From: Streptomyces violaceusniger Tu 4113
Lineage (GTDB): Bacteria > Actinomycetota > Actinomycetes > Streptomycetales > Streptomycetaceae
Direction: 5' to 3'
Length of the DNA: 64,000 bases
Assembly: GCF_000147815.2 (NCBI RefSeq)
Contig: NC_015957.1
Location: 4,526,001 to 4,590,000, forward strand
A program made the translations under genes and the position numbers. Below, one piece after another: positions 54,601 through 63,000 of this stretch. Under the pieces are notes generated by a model. It saw nothing but the letters and a program-made list of their open reading frames with translations, had not been told where the DNA came from and did no database searches. Position 1 is the stretch's first letter. Every line of letters begins with the position of its first letter.

Positions 54601-57600
54601 CGTCGTCGCGGACGTCGACTGGGAGCGTCTGGCTCCCGGACTGGCCGGGGCCGGCGGTGGAGCTCTCCTCGGTGACATCCCCGAGGTGCGCAAGCACCTG
54701 ACCACGGTCAACGGCGGTGCCACAACGGAGGCGGCCACATTCGCCGAGACGCTCGTAGGACTCTCGGCGGCCGAGCGGAACCAGGCCGTGCTGGACCTGG
54801 TGCGAGGCCACGCGGCCGCCGTACTCGGCCACACCTCGGTGGAGGCGGTCGAGCCCGGCCGGGCCTTCCGCGACCTCGGGTTCGACTCCCTCACCGCGGT
54901 CGAGCTGCGCAACCGGCTGGACCTCGCGACGGGGCTGCGTCTCCCGGCCACGCTGGTCTTCGACTATCCGAGCGCCGTCGAACTGGCCGACTACCTGGAC
55001 GCCGAGGCGTTCGGCACCACCCAGCCGGCCGTGGCCGCGGCCGAGCCGAGGGCCGTCGCCGTGGACAGTGACCCGATCGCGATCGTCGCGATGAGCTGCC
55101 ACTTCCCCGGGGATGTCCATACCCCGGAGGAGCTGTGGCGGCTGGTCGCCGAGGGCGGCGACGCCATCGCCGAGTTCCCCGCCGACCGCGGTTGGGACCT
55201 CGACGGGCTGTACGACCCCGACCCCGAGCGGTTCGGCACGTCCTACGCACGCGAGGGCGGCTTCCTCTACGGCGCCCCGGACTTCGATGCGGGGTTCTTC
55301 GGGATCTCGCCGCGCGAGGCGCTGTCCATGGACCCGCAGCAGCGGCTGCTGCTGGAGACGTCGTGGGAGGCGTTCGAGGGGGCCGGTATCGCTCCGGAGT
55401 CGCTGCGGGGCACCCGGGCGGGTGTGTTCGTCGGCACGAACGGCCAGGACTACGCCGGGTTGTGGATGGACGCGCAGGGTGAGCTCGAAGGCCACCTGGG
55501 CACGGGAAGCGCGGCCAGCGTGGCGTCGGGGCGCATCTCCTACACCTTCGGTCTCGAGGGACCCGCGGTGACGGTGGACACCGCGTGCTCCTCGTCGCTC
55601 GTGGCACTCCACATGGCCATGCAGGCGCTGCGCCAGGGCGAGTGTGATCTGGCGTTGGCCGGTGGTGTGTCGGTGATGTCGACACCGGGTGCGTTCGTGG
55701 AGTTCAGCCGTCAGCGTGGACTCGCTCCCGACGGTCGGTGCAAGCCGTTCTCCGACGGGGCGGATGGCACCGGGTGGGGCGAGGGCGTCGGCATGCTGCT
55801 CGTGGAGCGGCTGTCGGATGCGCGGAAGAACGGTCATCCGGTGCTGGCGATCGTGCGTGGCAGCGCCATCAACCAGGACGGTGCGTCGAACGGCCTGACG
55901 GCGCCCAACGGTCCGTCGCAGCAGCGGGTCATCCGGCAGGCGCTGGCCAGTGCCGGGCTATCGGCGGCCGACGTGGACGTGGTGGAGGCGCACGGTACGG
56001 GTACGTCGCTGGGTGACCCGATCGAGGCGCAGGCGCTGCTGGCAACCTACGGTCAGGGGCGGCCCGAGGGGCAGCCGCTGTGGCTGGGTGCCATCAAGTC
56101 GAACATCGGTCATACGCAGGCGGCCGCCGGTGTCGCCGGGGTCATCAAGATGGTGATGGCCATGCGTGAGGGCGTGTTGCCGAAGATCCTTCACCTGGGT
56201 GAGCCGTCGCGGGAGGTCAACTGGTCGGCGGGTGAGGTGCGTCCGCTGACGGAGGCCACCGCGTGGCCGGAGACGGGCCGGCCGCGCCGGGCGGGTGTCT
56301 CCTCGTTCGGCCTGAGCGGCACCAACGCGCACACCATCATCGAACAGGCCCCCGCTGTGGCGGAGTCCGAGGTCTCGGACACCGCGACCCCCGGAACGGC
56401 CGAGTCGATGGACGTGGTGCCGTGGCTGGTCTCCGGGAAGAGCCCGGAGGCGCTGCGGGCGCAGGCCGAACGGCTGCACGCGCATGTGGCGGCCCGGGCC
56501 GACCTCGGGACGCTGGACGTGGGGCACTCGCTGGCAACCCGCTCGGTGTTCGAGCACCGGGCCGTGCTGGTCGGCGGGGACCGGGAAGACCTGCTGCGTG
56601 GTCTCGAGGCCGTGGCCGGGCGTGGGATCGCCTCCGGCGTCGTCCAGGGGCAGGCGGTACCGGGCGGCAAGACGGCGTTCCTGTTCTCGGGTCAGGGCGC
56701 GCAGCGCCTGGGCATGGGGCGGGAGTTGTACGAGGCGTTCCCGGCGTTCGCGCAGGCGTTGGACGAGGTGTGCGCGCATCTGGATGTGGTGCTGGACCGC
56801 CCGCTGCGTGAGGTGGTGTTCGCGGCCGAGGGCAGTGCGGATGCCGAACTGCTGGATCAGACGGCGTTCACCCAGCCCGCGCTGTTCGCCATCGAGGTGG
56901 CGCTGTTCCGGCTGCTGGAGCACTTCGGCATCACCCCGGATGTGGTGATCGGCCACTCCATCGGTGAGATCGCGGCCGCGCATGTGGCCGGGGTGTTCTC
57001 GCTGGAGGACGCGTGCACGCTGATCGCGGCCCGCGGCCGGCTGATGCAGGCGCTGCCCGAGGGCGGCGCGATGGTCGCCATCCAGGCATCCGAGGAGGAG
57101 GTCGCCGCCTCGATCGCCGGCCGCGAGCACGAGATGAGCATCGCGGCGGTCAACGGTCCGTCGGCAGTGGTGATCGCCGGGCATGCGGCCGGGGTCCAGG
57201 AGGTGGCGGACACATGGACGGCGAAAGGGGCAAAGACTAGGCGTTTGCGGGTCTCTCATGCGTTTCACTCTTGCCTCATGGACAGTATGTTGGACGCGTT
57301 CGGCCACGTGGTCCGTGAGGTCTCTTTTGAGCCGCCGACCATGGCGCTGGTGTCCAATGTCACCGGTGGGCTGGTATCGGAAGCGGAGACGTGTTCTCCG
57401 GAGTATTGGGTTCGGCATGTGCGTGAGGCGGTTCGGTTCGCGGATGGGGTACGTTCGCTTGAGGCGTTGGGTGTGACCAGGTTCTTGGAAGTGGGTCCCG
57501 ATGGTGTGCTCACCGCGATGGTTCAGGACTGCCTCGCGGAAAGCGCCGAAGACACTTCGGCGGAAATGCTGGTTCCTGTGCTGCGCAAGCAGCGCCCCGA

Positions 57601-59929
57601 AACAGGGGCGTTGGTGACGGCGCTGGCCGAATTGCATGCGCACGGTGGCGCGGTGAACTGGGAATCGGTATTCGCGGACCGCGGTGCGGGCCAGGTGCAG
57701 TTGCCCACATACGCGTTCCAGCGCGAGCGGTTCTGGCCGGAGACGTCCGCGGCCGGTGGCGGCCGGGATGCCGGTTCGACCGCCGCGGATTCGGTGGACG
57801 CGCGATTCTGGGAGGCGGTCGAGCGCGAGGATCTCGAAGCGCTTGCCGGGGCGCTCGACGTCGACGGCAATACGCCGTTGAGCGCGGTTCTGCCCGCGCT
57901 GTCCGCGTATCACCGGAGCAACCGCGAGCAGTCGAGGATCGACGGCTGGCGCTATCGGGTGTCGTGGAAGCCGGTCGCTGACGTGACCGGTGGGTCGTTG
58001 CCGGGGACCTGGCTGGCGGTGGTTCCGGCGTCGCGTGCCGAGGACGAGCTGGTGGCAGGCGTTGTCTCCGGGCTCGAGCGGCATGGCGCGGATGTGGTGT
58101 CGCTGGTGGTGGATGAGCGGCACCTGGACGCCGGGGTGTTGGGCGAGCGGCTGCGTGAGGTGATCGCCGACGCGCCCGAGCTGGGTGGTGTGTTGTCGCT
58201 GCTCGCTCTGGACGAGGAGCCCTGCCCGGAACACCCCGCGCTGTCCGGCGGCATCGCTTCCACGCTGACGCTGGTGCAGGCGCTGGTGGAGGTGGGTGCC
58301 GGGGCCCCGCTGTGGTGTGCTTCGCGGGGTGCCGTGTCGGTGGGACGTTCCGACCGGCTCGCCGGCGTGACGCAGTCGCAGGTGTGGGGTCTGGGCCGGG
58401 TCGTGGGGCTGGAGCACTCCGAGGTGTGGGGTGGTCTGGTGGATCTGCCCGAGGTGCTGGACGAGCGTGCCGTGAGCCGGTTGGTGGGCGTGCTGTCCGC
58501 CGGGGGCGATGAGGACCAGGTCGCCGTGCGCGGTTCGGGAGTGTTCGTCCGGCGCCTGATGAGGGCTGAAGCTGGGGTCGCCGAGGGTGCGGAGCGGTCC
58601 TGGCGGGTTGGCGGCTCGGTGCTGGTGACCGGTGGTACGGGCGCGCTGGGCTCGCGGATCGCACGGTGGGCGGTGGGCCAGGGTGCCGAGCATCTGGTGC
58701 TGACCAGCCGTCGTGGTCTGGAGGCGCCGGGCGCGTCGGAGTTGCGTGCGGAGCTTGAGGGGCTGGGCGCCCGGGTGACCGTGGCGGCCTGCGATGTAGC
58801 CGACCGTGCGCAACTGGCCGCGGTGCTCGACGCCGTCCCGGAGGAGTTCCCGCTGCGGGCCGTCTTCCACGCGGCCGGTGTGGAGCAGGCCGCCGAGCTG
58901 GCGGGGATGAGTCTGGCGGACGCGGCGTCGGTGGTATCGGGGAAGGCGGCGGGAGCCGACCATCTGGACGCGCTGCTGGGCGACCGTGAACTCGACGCCT
59001 TCGTGGTCTTCTCCTCGATCGCCGGTGTGTGGGGCAGCGGTGGCCAGGCCGCGTACGGGGCGGCCAACGCCTACCTGGACGCGCTGGTGGAGGGCCGCCG
59101 CGCCCGGGGTCTTGCCGGTACCGCGGTGGCCTGGGGTCCCTGGGCCGAAGGCGGTATGGCGGCCGGGAGCGGAGGCGAGCAGCTGGCGCGTCGCGGACTG
59201 ATCAGCATGGCGCCCGACCTGGCGATCGCCGCCTTGCAGGGCGCGATCGTGGGCGACGACGGTGTGGTGACGGTCGCGAACATGGACTGGAAACGATTCG
59301 CCCCCGCGTTCACGATGGAGCGGCCGAGCCCGCTCATTGGCGAGCTGCCCGAGGTCGTATCGGTTCTGGAACAGGCCCGTGCCGCCGAAGAAGGCAACGC
59401 CGAGGCCGGATCGCGGTTGCGGGAACGGCTCTCCGCACTGGCTCCTGGCGAGCGGGAGCGCGCCGTCCTCGACCTGGTACGCGGTCACGCGGCCGCGGTT
59501 CTCGGATTCTCCGGTATGGAAGGCGTGGAATCCGACCGCGCCTTCAAGGAATTGGGATTCGACTCGCTCACGGCGGTAGAATTCCGAAACCGGTTGAACG
59601 CGGACACCGGACTCCAGCTGCCGACCACGCTGGTCTTCGACTACCCCAACGCAAGGACTCTCGCAGAACACGTACGAGCGGGCGTACTGCCTGACGAAGG
59701 GACATCCGCTACTCCGCTGATCGCGGATCTGGAAAAACTCGAGGCATCACTTTCCACGGCTGAGCCGGACAACGCCGAGCGAATGGCCATCGCATCCCGA
59801 CTCCAGGTGCTCCTCGCCAAGCTGAACGGTGGCGAGGGCGGGACGTCGGACACTGAGAGCATTACGCAGCGGCTTGACGGGGCGTCGGACGACGATCTCT
59901 TCGATTTCATCGAAAACGAGCTCAGCTAA
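45677..59929 (+). CDS. Type I modular polyketide synthase, gene 4 (modules 8, 9 and 10)
   Basis: A protein of 4750 residues. ATG 45677 follows GTGGAG by 6 nt and is 25 bp after the gene 3 stop, so translation may be coupled. The frame is open back to 45518 inside gene 3, but those residues are not PKS-like. Order: docking helix (MATSSERVVEALRASLREND), KS8 (from 35, Cys206), AT8 (Ser667), KR8 (near 1217), ACP8 (Ser1531), KS9 (from 1591, Cys1763), AT9 (Ser2217), KR9 (near 2756), ACP9 (Ser3071), KS10 (from 3132, Cys3304), AT10 (Ser3761), KR10 (near 4313), ACP10 (Ser4630), C-terminal docking helices. All three ATs have GHSIG and HAFH (malonyl) and no DH is present, so the protein makes three consecutive hydroxyl-bearing units. 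The second half of AT10 has unusual codon use. Confidence 0.97.
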   Translation: MATSSERVVEALRASLRENDRLKLQNQRLVAASKEPIAIVGMSCRFPGGVRTPEQLWRLVADAVDAISGFPEHRGWDTEVLYHPDPDNPGTSYTREGGFIYEADQFDPQFFGMSPREAAATDPQQRLVLEASWEVIERTGIDPLSLRGRPVGVFVGTNGQDYASHVYEVGGELDGYLTNSSASVVSGRISYTLGLEGPAVTLDTACSSSLVALHLAVQALRQGECELALAGGVTVMSSPGTFVEFSRQRGLAPDGRCKPFADGADGTGWGEGVGMLLVERLSDARRNGHKVLAVVRGSAVNQDGASNGMTAPNGPSQQRVIRQALASAGLSAAEVDAVEAHGTGTKLGDPIEAQALLATYGQGRPEGRPLLLGAIKSNIGHTQAAAGVAGVIKMVMAMRHGVLPKVLHVDEPSRQVDWSAGEVRLLTETTPWPETDRPRRAGISSFGVSGTNAHTIIEHAPEADRDGQPEAMGPKAGEGKRPAVLPWLVSGKSTEALAAQAGQLHAHLSAHSELDVADVGFSLATTRTAFQHRAALVAGDRDEFLRALEALTNGESSAQVVVQGVVRSEGTLAFLFSGQGAQRLGMGRELYETFPVFADAWDEVCAHLDGLLDRPLREVVFAAEGSADADLLDQTAFTQPALFAVEVALFRLLEHWGVTPDVVIGHSIGEIAAAHVAGVFSLEDACTLVAARGRLMQGLPEGGAMVAIEASEEEIAPSLAGREAEVSIAAVNGPTAVVIAGDEAVALEIAGQWAERGRKMRRLRVSHAFHSPRMDAMLDDFRKVVDGLSFAPPSIDVISNVTGGVASDTEVCSPEYWVRHVREAVRFLDGVRALMRQGVTTFLEVGPDGVLSAMAQDCLTERAEPASAPVTVPVLRKDRSEAAALITALAQLHAHGADVAWASAFDGLGARRVDLPTYAFQRRRYWIEKSTAAVGADAGVRDEVDARFWEAVEREDLQALAHALDFDDEASLGAVLPALSAYHRSSRDQSTIDGWRYRVSWKPVPDAAEGSLSGTWLVVVPASRAGDELVSQVVAGLERHGAGVVSLVADERDLDAGVLAARLREAVAEVPELDGVLSLLALEEEPCPGYPGLSGGYALSLVLAQAMVEVDVPARLWCGTRGAVSVGRWDRLAGVVQSQVWGLGRVVGLEHSAVWGGLVDVPESLDERGVARLAGVLSAGDGEDQVAVRGSGVFARRLVRADAGEGAERPWRARGTVLVTGGTGALGSRVARWVVRQGAEHVVLTSRRGAEAPGAGELRDGLEALGARVTVVACDVTDREALAGVLASVPEEFPLSAVFHAAGVEQAAELRGMSLSDAAAVVSGKAAGAACLNELLGERELDAFVVFSSIAGVWGSGGQAAYGAANAYLDALVEDRRARGLAGTAVAWGPWAEGGMAAAEGVEWGLARRGLLAMDPALALAALRGAIAGDDGAVTVADMDWERFAPSFTLGRPSPLIGDLPEVAKVLEAVSAPGGANTSAGLRERLTGLTGAETDRALLDLVRGHVAAVLGFAGGEVVEPDRAFKELGFDSLTAVEFRNRLNAETGLVLPATLVFDYPSAAVLAGHLRAEVLGTQDAVAVPSAVAVPVDDDLIAIVGMSCRFPGGVRSPEELWNLVAAGTDAITDFPSDRGWDVEGMYDPDPERSGTFYAREGGFLDGAGEFDAAFFGISPREALAMDPQQRLLLETSWEAFERAGIDPASLRGSQIGVYVGAATSGYGMGLQEIPEGLEGQLLTGSATSVVSGRISYTLGLEGPALTVDTACSSSLVALHQAAQAVRQGECEMALAGGVTVMVSPDAFVEFSRQRGLAPDGRCKPFADAADGTGWSEGVGMLLVERLSDARRNGHQVLAVVRGSAVNQDGASNGLTAPNGPSQQRVIRQALANARLSASEVDAAEAHGTGTMLGDPIEAQALLATYGKDRPEGRPLWLGALKSNIGHTQAAAGVAGVIKMVMAMRHGVLPKVLHVDEPSRQVDWSVGEVRLLTEATAWPETGQPRRAGVSAFGVSGTNAHTIIEQAPVYDEAVRDEAPAEDHGVLPWALSARSPEALRAQAERLRSYLMERTELGALDVGYSLVATRSALEHRAVVTAADRAELLRGLEAVAAGETAPGVVQSAARTSGSTAFLFSGQGAQRLGMGRELYEAFPVFARALDEVCAHLDVVLDRPLREVVFAAEGNADAELLDQTAFTQPALFAVEVALFRLLEHWGVTPDVVIGHSIGEIAAAHVAGVFSLEDACALVAARGRLMQALPEGGAMVAVQASEEEIVPLLAGREAEVSIAAVNGPTAVVIAGDEGAVLELTAQWAEQGRKTRRLRVSHAFHSPRMDAMLDDFRKVVDGLSFTPPSIALVSNVSGKSAGAEVCSPEYWVRHVREAVRFADGVRALEAQGVTTFLEVGPDGVLSAMARECLTAEETSASVVVPALRKDRPEPQALTTALAELHVHGVTADWKHLFSGRGARKVELPTYAFQRQRYWLENSGRATGGSAADSVDARFWEAVEREDLGALAEALDIDGTGSLGELLPALSSYRRQQHDRATVEGWRYRVSWKPAPDLATVSLPGTWLLVVPAGLANGDVTTSISQGFENHGARVVPVAVAADADTDGLAQALLGALDGESEVGVMSLLALDEEPYAGQPVVAAGLALTLRLVQALAGLDMDVRLWCASRGAVSVGRSDRLTSPVQAEVWGLGRVAALEHPRMWGGLVDLPEVLDERAVGRLAGVLSAEGAEDQAAVRGSGVFVPRLVRVVSSGGGAWRPSGSVLVTGGTGALGAHVARWVVTEGAEHVVLTSRRGLAADGAPQLKAELEAMGALVSVVACDVADREALAEVLAGIPERFPLRGVVHAAGVLDDGVLDGLSVDRVAGVLGVKVEGAWHLHELTADLDLDAFVLFSSFAGVVGGAGQGAYAAANAYLDALAALRRGVGLAGTAVAWGPWAEAGMAAEGRAEERLRGGMVSPMAPSLAVAALRWAVGHDAASLVVADVDWERLAPGLAGAGGGALLGDIPEVRKHLTTVNGGATTEAATFAETLVGLSAAERNQAVLDLVRGHAAAVLGHTSVEAVEPGRAFRDLGFDSLTAVELRNRLDLATGLRLPATLVFDYPSAVELADYLDAEAFGTTQPAVAAAEPRAVAVDSDPIAIVAMSCHFPGDVHTPEELWRLVAEGGDAIAEFPADRGWDLDGLYDPDPERFGTSYAREGGFLYGAPDFDAGFFGISPREALSMDPQQRLLLETSWEAFEGAGIAPESLRGTRAGVFVGTNGQDYAGLWMDAQGELEGHLGTGSAASVASGRISYTFGLEGPAVTVDTACSSSLVALHMAMQALRQGECDLALAGGVSVMSTPGAFVEFSRQRGLAPDGRCKPFSDGADGTGWGEGVGMLLVERLSDARKNGHPVLAIVRGSAINQDGASNGLTAPNGPSQQRVIRQALASAGLSAADVDVVEAHGTGTSLGDPIEAQALLATYGQGRPEGQPLWLGAIKSNIGHTQAAAGVAGVIKMVMAMREGVLPKILHLGEPSREVNWSAGEVRPLTEATAWPETGRPRRAGVSSFGLSGTNAHTIIEQAPAVAESEVSDTATPGTAESMDVVPWLVSGKSPEALRAQAERLHAHVAARADLGTLDVGHSLATRSVFEHRAVLVGGDREDLLRGLEAVAGRGIASGVVQGQAVPGGKTAFLFSGQGAQRLGMGRELYEAFPAFAQALDEVCAHLDVVLDRPLREVVFAAEGSADAELLDQTAFTQPALFAIEVALFRLLEHFGITPDVVIGHSIGEIAAAHVAGVFSLEDACTLIAARGRLMQALPEGGAMVAIQASEEEVAASIAGREHEMSIAAVNGPSAVVIAGHAAGVQEVADTWTAKGAKTRRLRVSHAFHSCLMDSMLDAFGHVVREVSFEPPTMALVSNVTGGLVSEAETCSPEYWVRHVREAVRFADGVRSLEALGVTRFLEVGPDGVLTAMVQDCLAESAEDTSAEMLVPVLRKQRPETGALVTALAELHAHGGAVNWESVFADRGAGQVQLPTYAFQRERFWPETSAAGGGRDAGSTAADSVDARFWEAVEREDLEALAGALDVDGNTPLSAVLPALSAYHRSNREQSRIDGWRYRVSWKPVADVTGGSLPGTWLAVVPASRAEDELVAGVVSGLERHGADVVSLVVDERHLDAGVLGERLREVIADAPELGGVLSLLALDEEPCPEHPALSGGIASTLTLVQALVEVGAGAPLWCASRGAVSVGRSDRLAGVTQSQVWGLGRVVGLEHSEVWGGLVDLPEVLDERAVSRLVGVLSAGGDEDQVAVRGSGVFVRRLMRAEAGVAEGAERSWRVGGSVLVTGGTGALGSRIARWAVGQGAEHLVLTSRRGLEAPGASELRAELEGLGARVTVAACDVADRAQLAAVLDAVPEEFPLRAVFHAAGVEQAAELAGMSLADAASVVSGKAAGADHLDALLGDRELDAFVVFSSIAGVWGSGGQAAYGAANAYLDALVEGRRARGLAGTAVAWGPWAEGGMAAGSGGEQLARRGLISMAPDLAIAALQGAIVGDDGVVTVANMDWKRFAPAFTMERPSPLIGELPEVVSVLEQARAAEEGNAEAGSRLRERLSALAPGERERAVLDLVRGHAAAVLGFSGMEGVESDRAFKELGFDSLTAVEFRNRLNADTGLQLPTTLVFDYPNARTLAEHVRAGVLPDEGTSATPLIADLEKLEASLSTAEPDNAERMAIASRLQVLLAKLNGGEGGTSDTESITQRLDGASDDDLFDFIENELS
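45779..50395 (+). other. PKS module 8: KS-AT(malonyl)-KR-ACP
   Basis: AT8 has HAFH (His767). KR8 is A-type: FHAAGVEQ instead of LDD, a GVWGSGGQ tryptophan, and AAYGAAN with catalytic Tyr. Predicted outcome is an L beta-hydroxyl. Confidence 0.92.
50447..55015 (+). other. PKS module 9: KS-AT(malonyl)-KR-ACP
   Basis: AT9 has HAFH (His2317). KR9 is B-type (HAAGVLDD) with GAYAAAN. The KS motif normally VEAHGTGT reads AEAHGTGT. Predicted outcome is a D beta-hydroxyl. Confidence 0.92.
55070..59690 (+). other. PKS module 10: KS-AT(malonyl)-KR-ACP
   Basis: AT10 has GHSIG and HAFH (His3861), but the residues after it read SCLMDSML where AT7-9 have [10 protein letters not shown]10 is A-type (FHAAGVEQ, GVWGSGGQ, AAYGAAN) and resembles KR8. 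Predicted outcome is an L beta-hydroxyl. Confidence 0.92.
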
Positions 59930-60006
59930 ATGTGACCGCCGAGGTGCAGTTCTCTGGCCTCCTTTCATTCTTCAGTCTTCTTTGACTCGTAACAGGCAAG
60001 GTTTTC
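59930..60006 (+). other. Spacer between PKS genes 4 and 5
   Basis: A 77-bp spacer rich in pyrimidines and lower in GC than the coding DNA. It contains CAAGG (59997-60001), 5 nt before the gene 5 ATG, as the likely SD. I see no terminator. Confidence 0.5.
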
Positions 60007-63000
60007 ATGGTGAACGAAGATAGGCTTCGGGACTACCTCAAACGGGTAACGGCAGATCTGCACCAAGCGCGCCAACGCCTGCGCGAGCTGGAGGCAGGAG
60101 AGCAGGAGCCCATCGCGATCGTGGCGATGAGCTGCCGTTTCCCGGGCGGTGTGGGGAGCCCCGAGGACCTGTGGCGGTTGGTGGCCGGCGGTGGTGACGC
60201 CATCTCCGACTTCCCGTCCAACCGTGGCTGGGACGTGGACGGGATGTACAACCCGGACCCCGAGAGCTCGGGCACGTTCTACTCCCGTGAGGGTGGCTTT
60301 CTCCACGACGTGGCCGAGTTCGACGCGGGCTTCTTCGGGATCTCGCCGCGTGAGGCCCTTGCCATGGATCCGCAGCAGCGGCTGCTGCTGGAGACCTCGT
60401 GGGAGGCGTTCGAGCGTGCGGGCATCGCTCCGGGGTCGGTGAAGGGCCGTCGGGGCGGTGTCTTCGTGGGAGCCTCGACCTCCGGCTACGGGGCCGATGT
60501 CGCTGAGCTCCCCGAGGAAGTCGAAGGCCATCTGCTCACGGGTACCTCGACTTCCGTCGTATCAGGCCGTATCGCGTACACCTTCGGTCTTGAAGGACCC
60601 GCGGTGACGGTGGACACCGCGTGTTCATCGTCGCTGGTCGCGCTGCATCTGGCGGCCCAGGCGCTGCGTCAGGGCGAATGCGACCTGGCACTTGCCGGTG
60701 GTGCGACGGTGATGTCGACCCCGGGCGCCTTTGTCGAGTTCAGCCGGCAGCGGGGGCTGGCCCCCGATGGCCGGTGCAAGCCGTACGCGGACGCGGCGGA
60801 TGGCACGGGGTGGTCCGAGGGTGTCGGCATGCTGCTCGTGGAGCGGCTGTCGGACGCGCGGAAGAACGGCCACCCGGTGCTGGCCATCGTGCGGGGCTCG
60901 GCGGTCAACCAGGACGGTGCGTCCAACGGTCTGACGGCGCCGAACGGCCCGTCCCAGCAGCGCGTCATCCGGGACGCCCTGTCGAGCGCCCGGCTGGCCC
61001 CGTCCGACGTGCACGTGGTGGAAGGGCACGGGACCGGTACGTCCCTGGGTGACCCGATCGAGGCGCAGGCGCTGCTGGCCACCTACGGCCAAGAGCGGCC
61101 GGAGGGCCGCCCGCTGTGGCTGGGCGCGCTCAAGTCGAACATCGGTCACACGCAGGCCGCGGCCGGTGTGGCCGGTGTCATCAAGATGGTGATGGCGATG
61201 CGGCACGGGGTGCTGCCGCAGACGCTGCATGTGGACGAGCCCTCGCGCCAGGTGGACTGGTCGGTGGGCGAGGTGCGGCTGCTGACGGAGGCCACCGAGT
61301 GGCCCGAGACGGGTCAGCCGCGCCGGGCCGGTGTCTCCGCGTTCGGTGTGAGCGGCACCAACGCGCACACCATCATCGAGCAGGCCCCGCCGGTCGAGGA
61401 CGAGGCCGAGGCGACCCCGGTGTCCGGGGGTGACACTGGGGTGGCCACGTGGCTGCTGTCAGGTCGTGACTCGGACGCGCTGCGGGCCCAGGCCGCCCGC
61501 CTCAAGGCGTTCCTGCTGGAGCGGACCGAGCTGAGCGCGCAGGACGTCGGCCATTCCCTGGTGGCGACCCGGTCGATGTTCGAGCACCGCGCGGTGGTGT
61601 CCGGTGCGAACCATGCGGAACTCCTCGCCGGGCTCGAAGCCGTGGCCACGGGCGATGTCGCTCCCGCCGTGGCCCAGGGCGTGGCGGGGACGGCCGTCAA
61701 GACGGCGTTCCTCTTCTCCGGTCAGGGCGCGCAGCGCCTTGGGATGGGCCGGGAGCTGTATGACGGCTTCCCCGTGTTCGCCCAGGCGCTGGACGAAGTG
61801 TGCGCGCACCTGGATGTCGTGTTGGACCGTCCGCTGCGTGAGGTGGTGTTCGCGGCGGAGGGGAGCGCGGACGCCGACCTCCTGGACCGGACGGCGTTCA
61901 CCCAGCCCGCGCTGTTCGCCATCGAGGTGGCACTGTTCCGGCTGTTGGAGCACTGGGGCGTCACCCCGGATGTGCTGATCGGCCACTCCATCGGTGAGAT
62001 CGCCGCCGCCCACGTGGCCGGGGTCTTCTCCTTGGAGGACGCGTGCACGCTGGTGGCGGCCCGCGGCCGGCTGATGCAGGCGCTGCCCGAGGGCGGCGCC
62101 ATGGTGGCGGTGCAGGCGTCGGAGGAGGAGATCTCCGGATCGCTCGCCGGGCGTGAGGCCGAGGTGAGCATCGCCGCCGTCAACGGTTCCACCGCCGTCG
62201 TCATCGCCGGTGACGAGGCCGCGGTGCTGGAGATCGCGGCCCAGTGGTCGGAACAAGGCCGTAAGACGAGCCGGCTGAAGGTCAGTCACGCTTTCCACTC
62301 CCCGCGTATGGACGCGATGCTGGACGACTTCCGCCGTGTCGTGCGGGGGCTGTCCTTCCAGACTCCTACCCAGGCATTGGTCTCCAATGTCACCGGGGAG
62401 CCCGTTGGCGCCGAAGAAATCAGCTCGCCCGACTACTGGGTGCGGCATGTGCGCGAGGCCGTGCGCTTCGCCGACGGCATTCGCTCCCTCCACGCCCAGG
62501 GCGTGACCGCCTACCTGGAGGTCGGGCCCGATGGTGTGCTCTCGGCGATGGCCCGGGACTGCCTGGCCACCGAGTCGGCGTCGGCCCCGGTCGTGGTGCC
62601 CGTGCTGCGCAAGGGACGCCCCGACGCACAGGCTGTGATGGCCGCGCTGACCGAGGCCCACGTCCACGGTGTGACGGTGAACTGGGCGCAGGTCTTCGAC
62701 GGGCGGGGCGCCCGCAGGGTCGAGCTGCCGACGTACCCCTTCCAGCGTCAGCGCTACTGGCTGGAGGGTACGAGCGCGGCGTCCAAGGGTTCCGCCGCGG
62801 ACAGTGTGGACGCGCGGTTCTGGGACGCGGTGGAGCGCGAAGACCTGGAGGCGCTGGCCCAGGCGCTGGATGTCGACGGCGCCGGCTCACTCGGCGAGCT
62901 GCTGCCCGCGCTGTCCTCGTACCGGCGCCAGCAGCGTGACCGGGCCACCGTCGACGGCTGGCGGTACCGGATTTCATGGAAGCCGGTCTCGGAGATCCCC

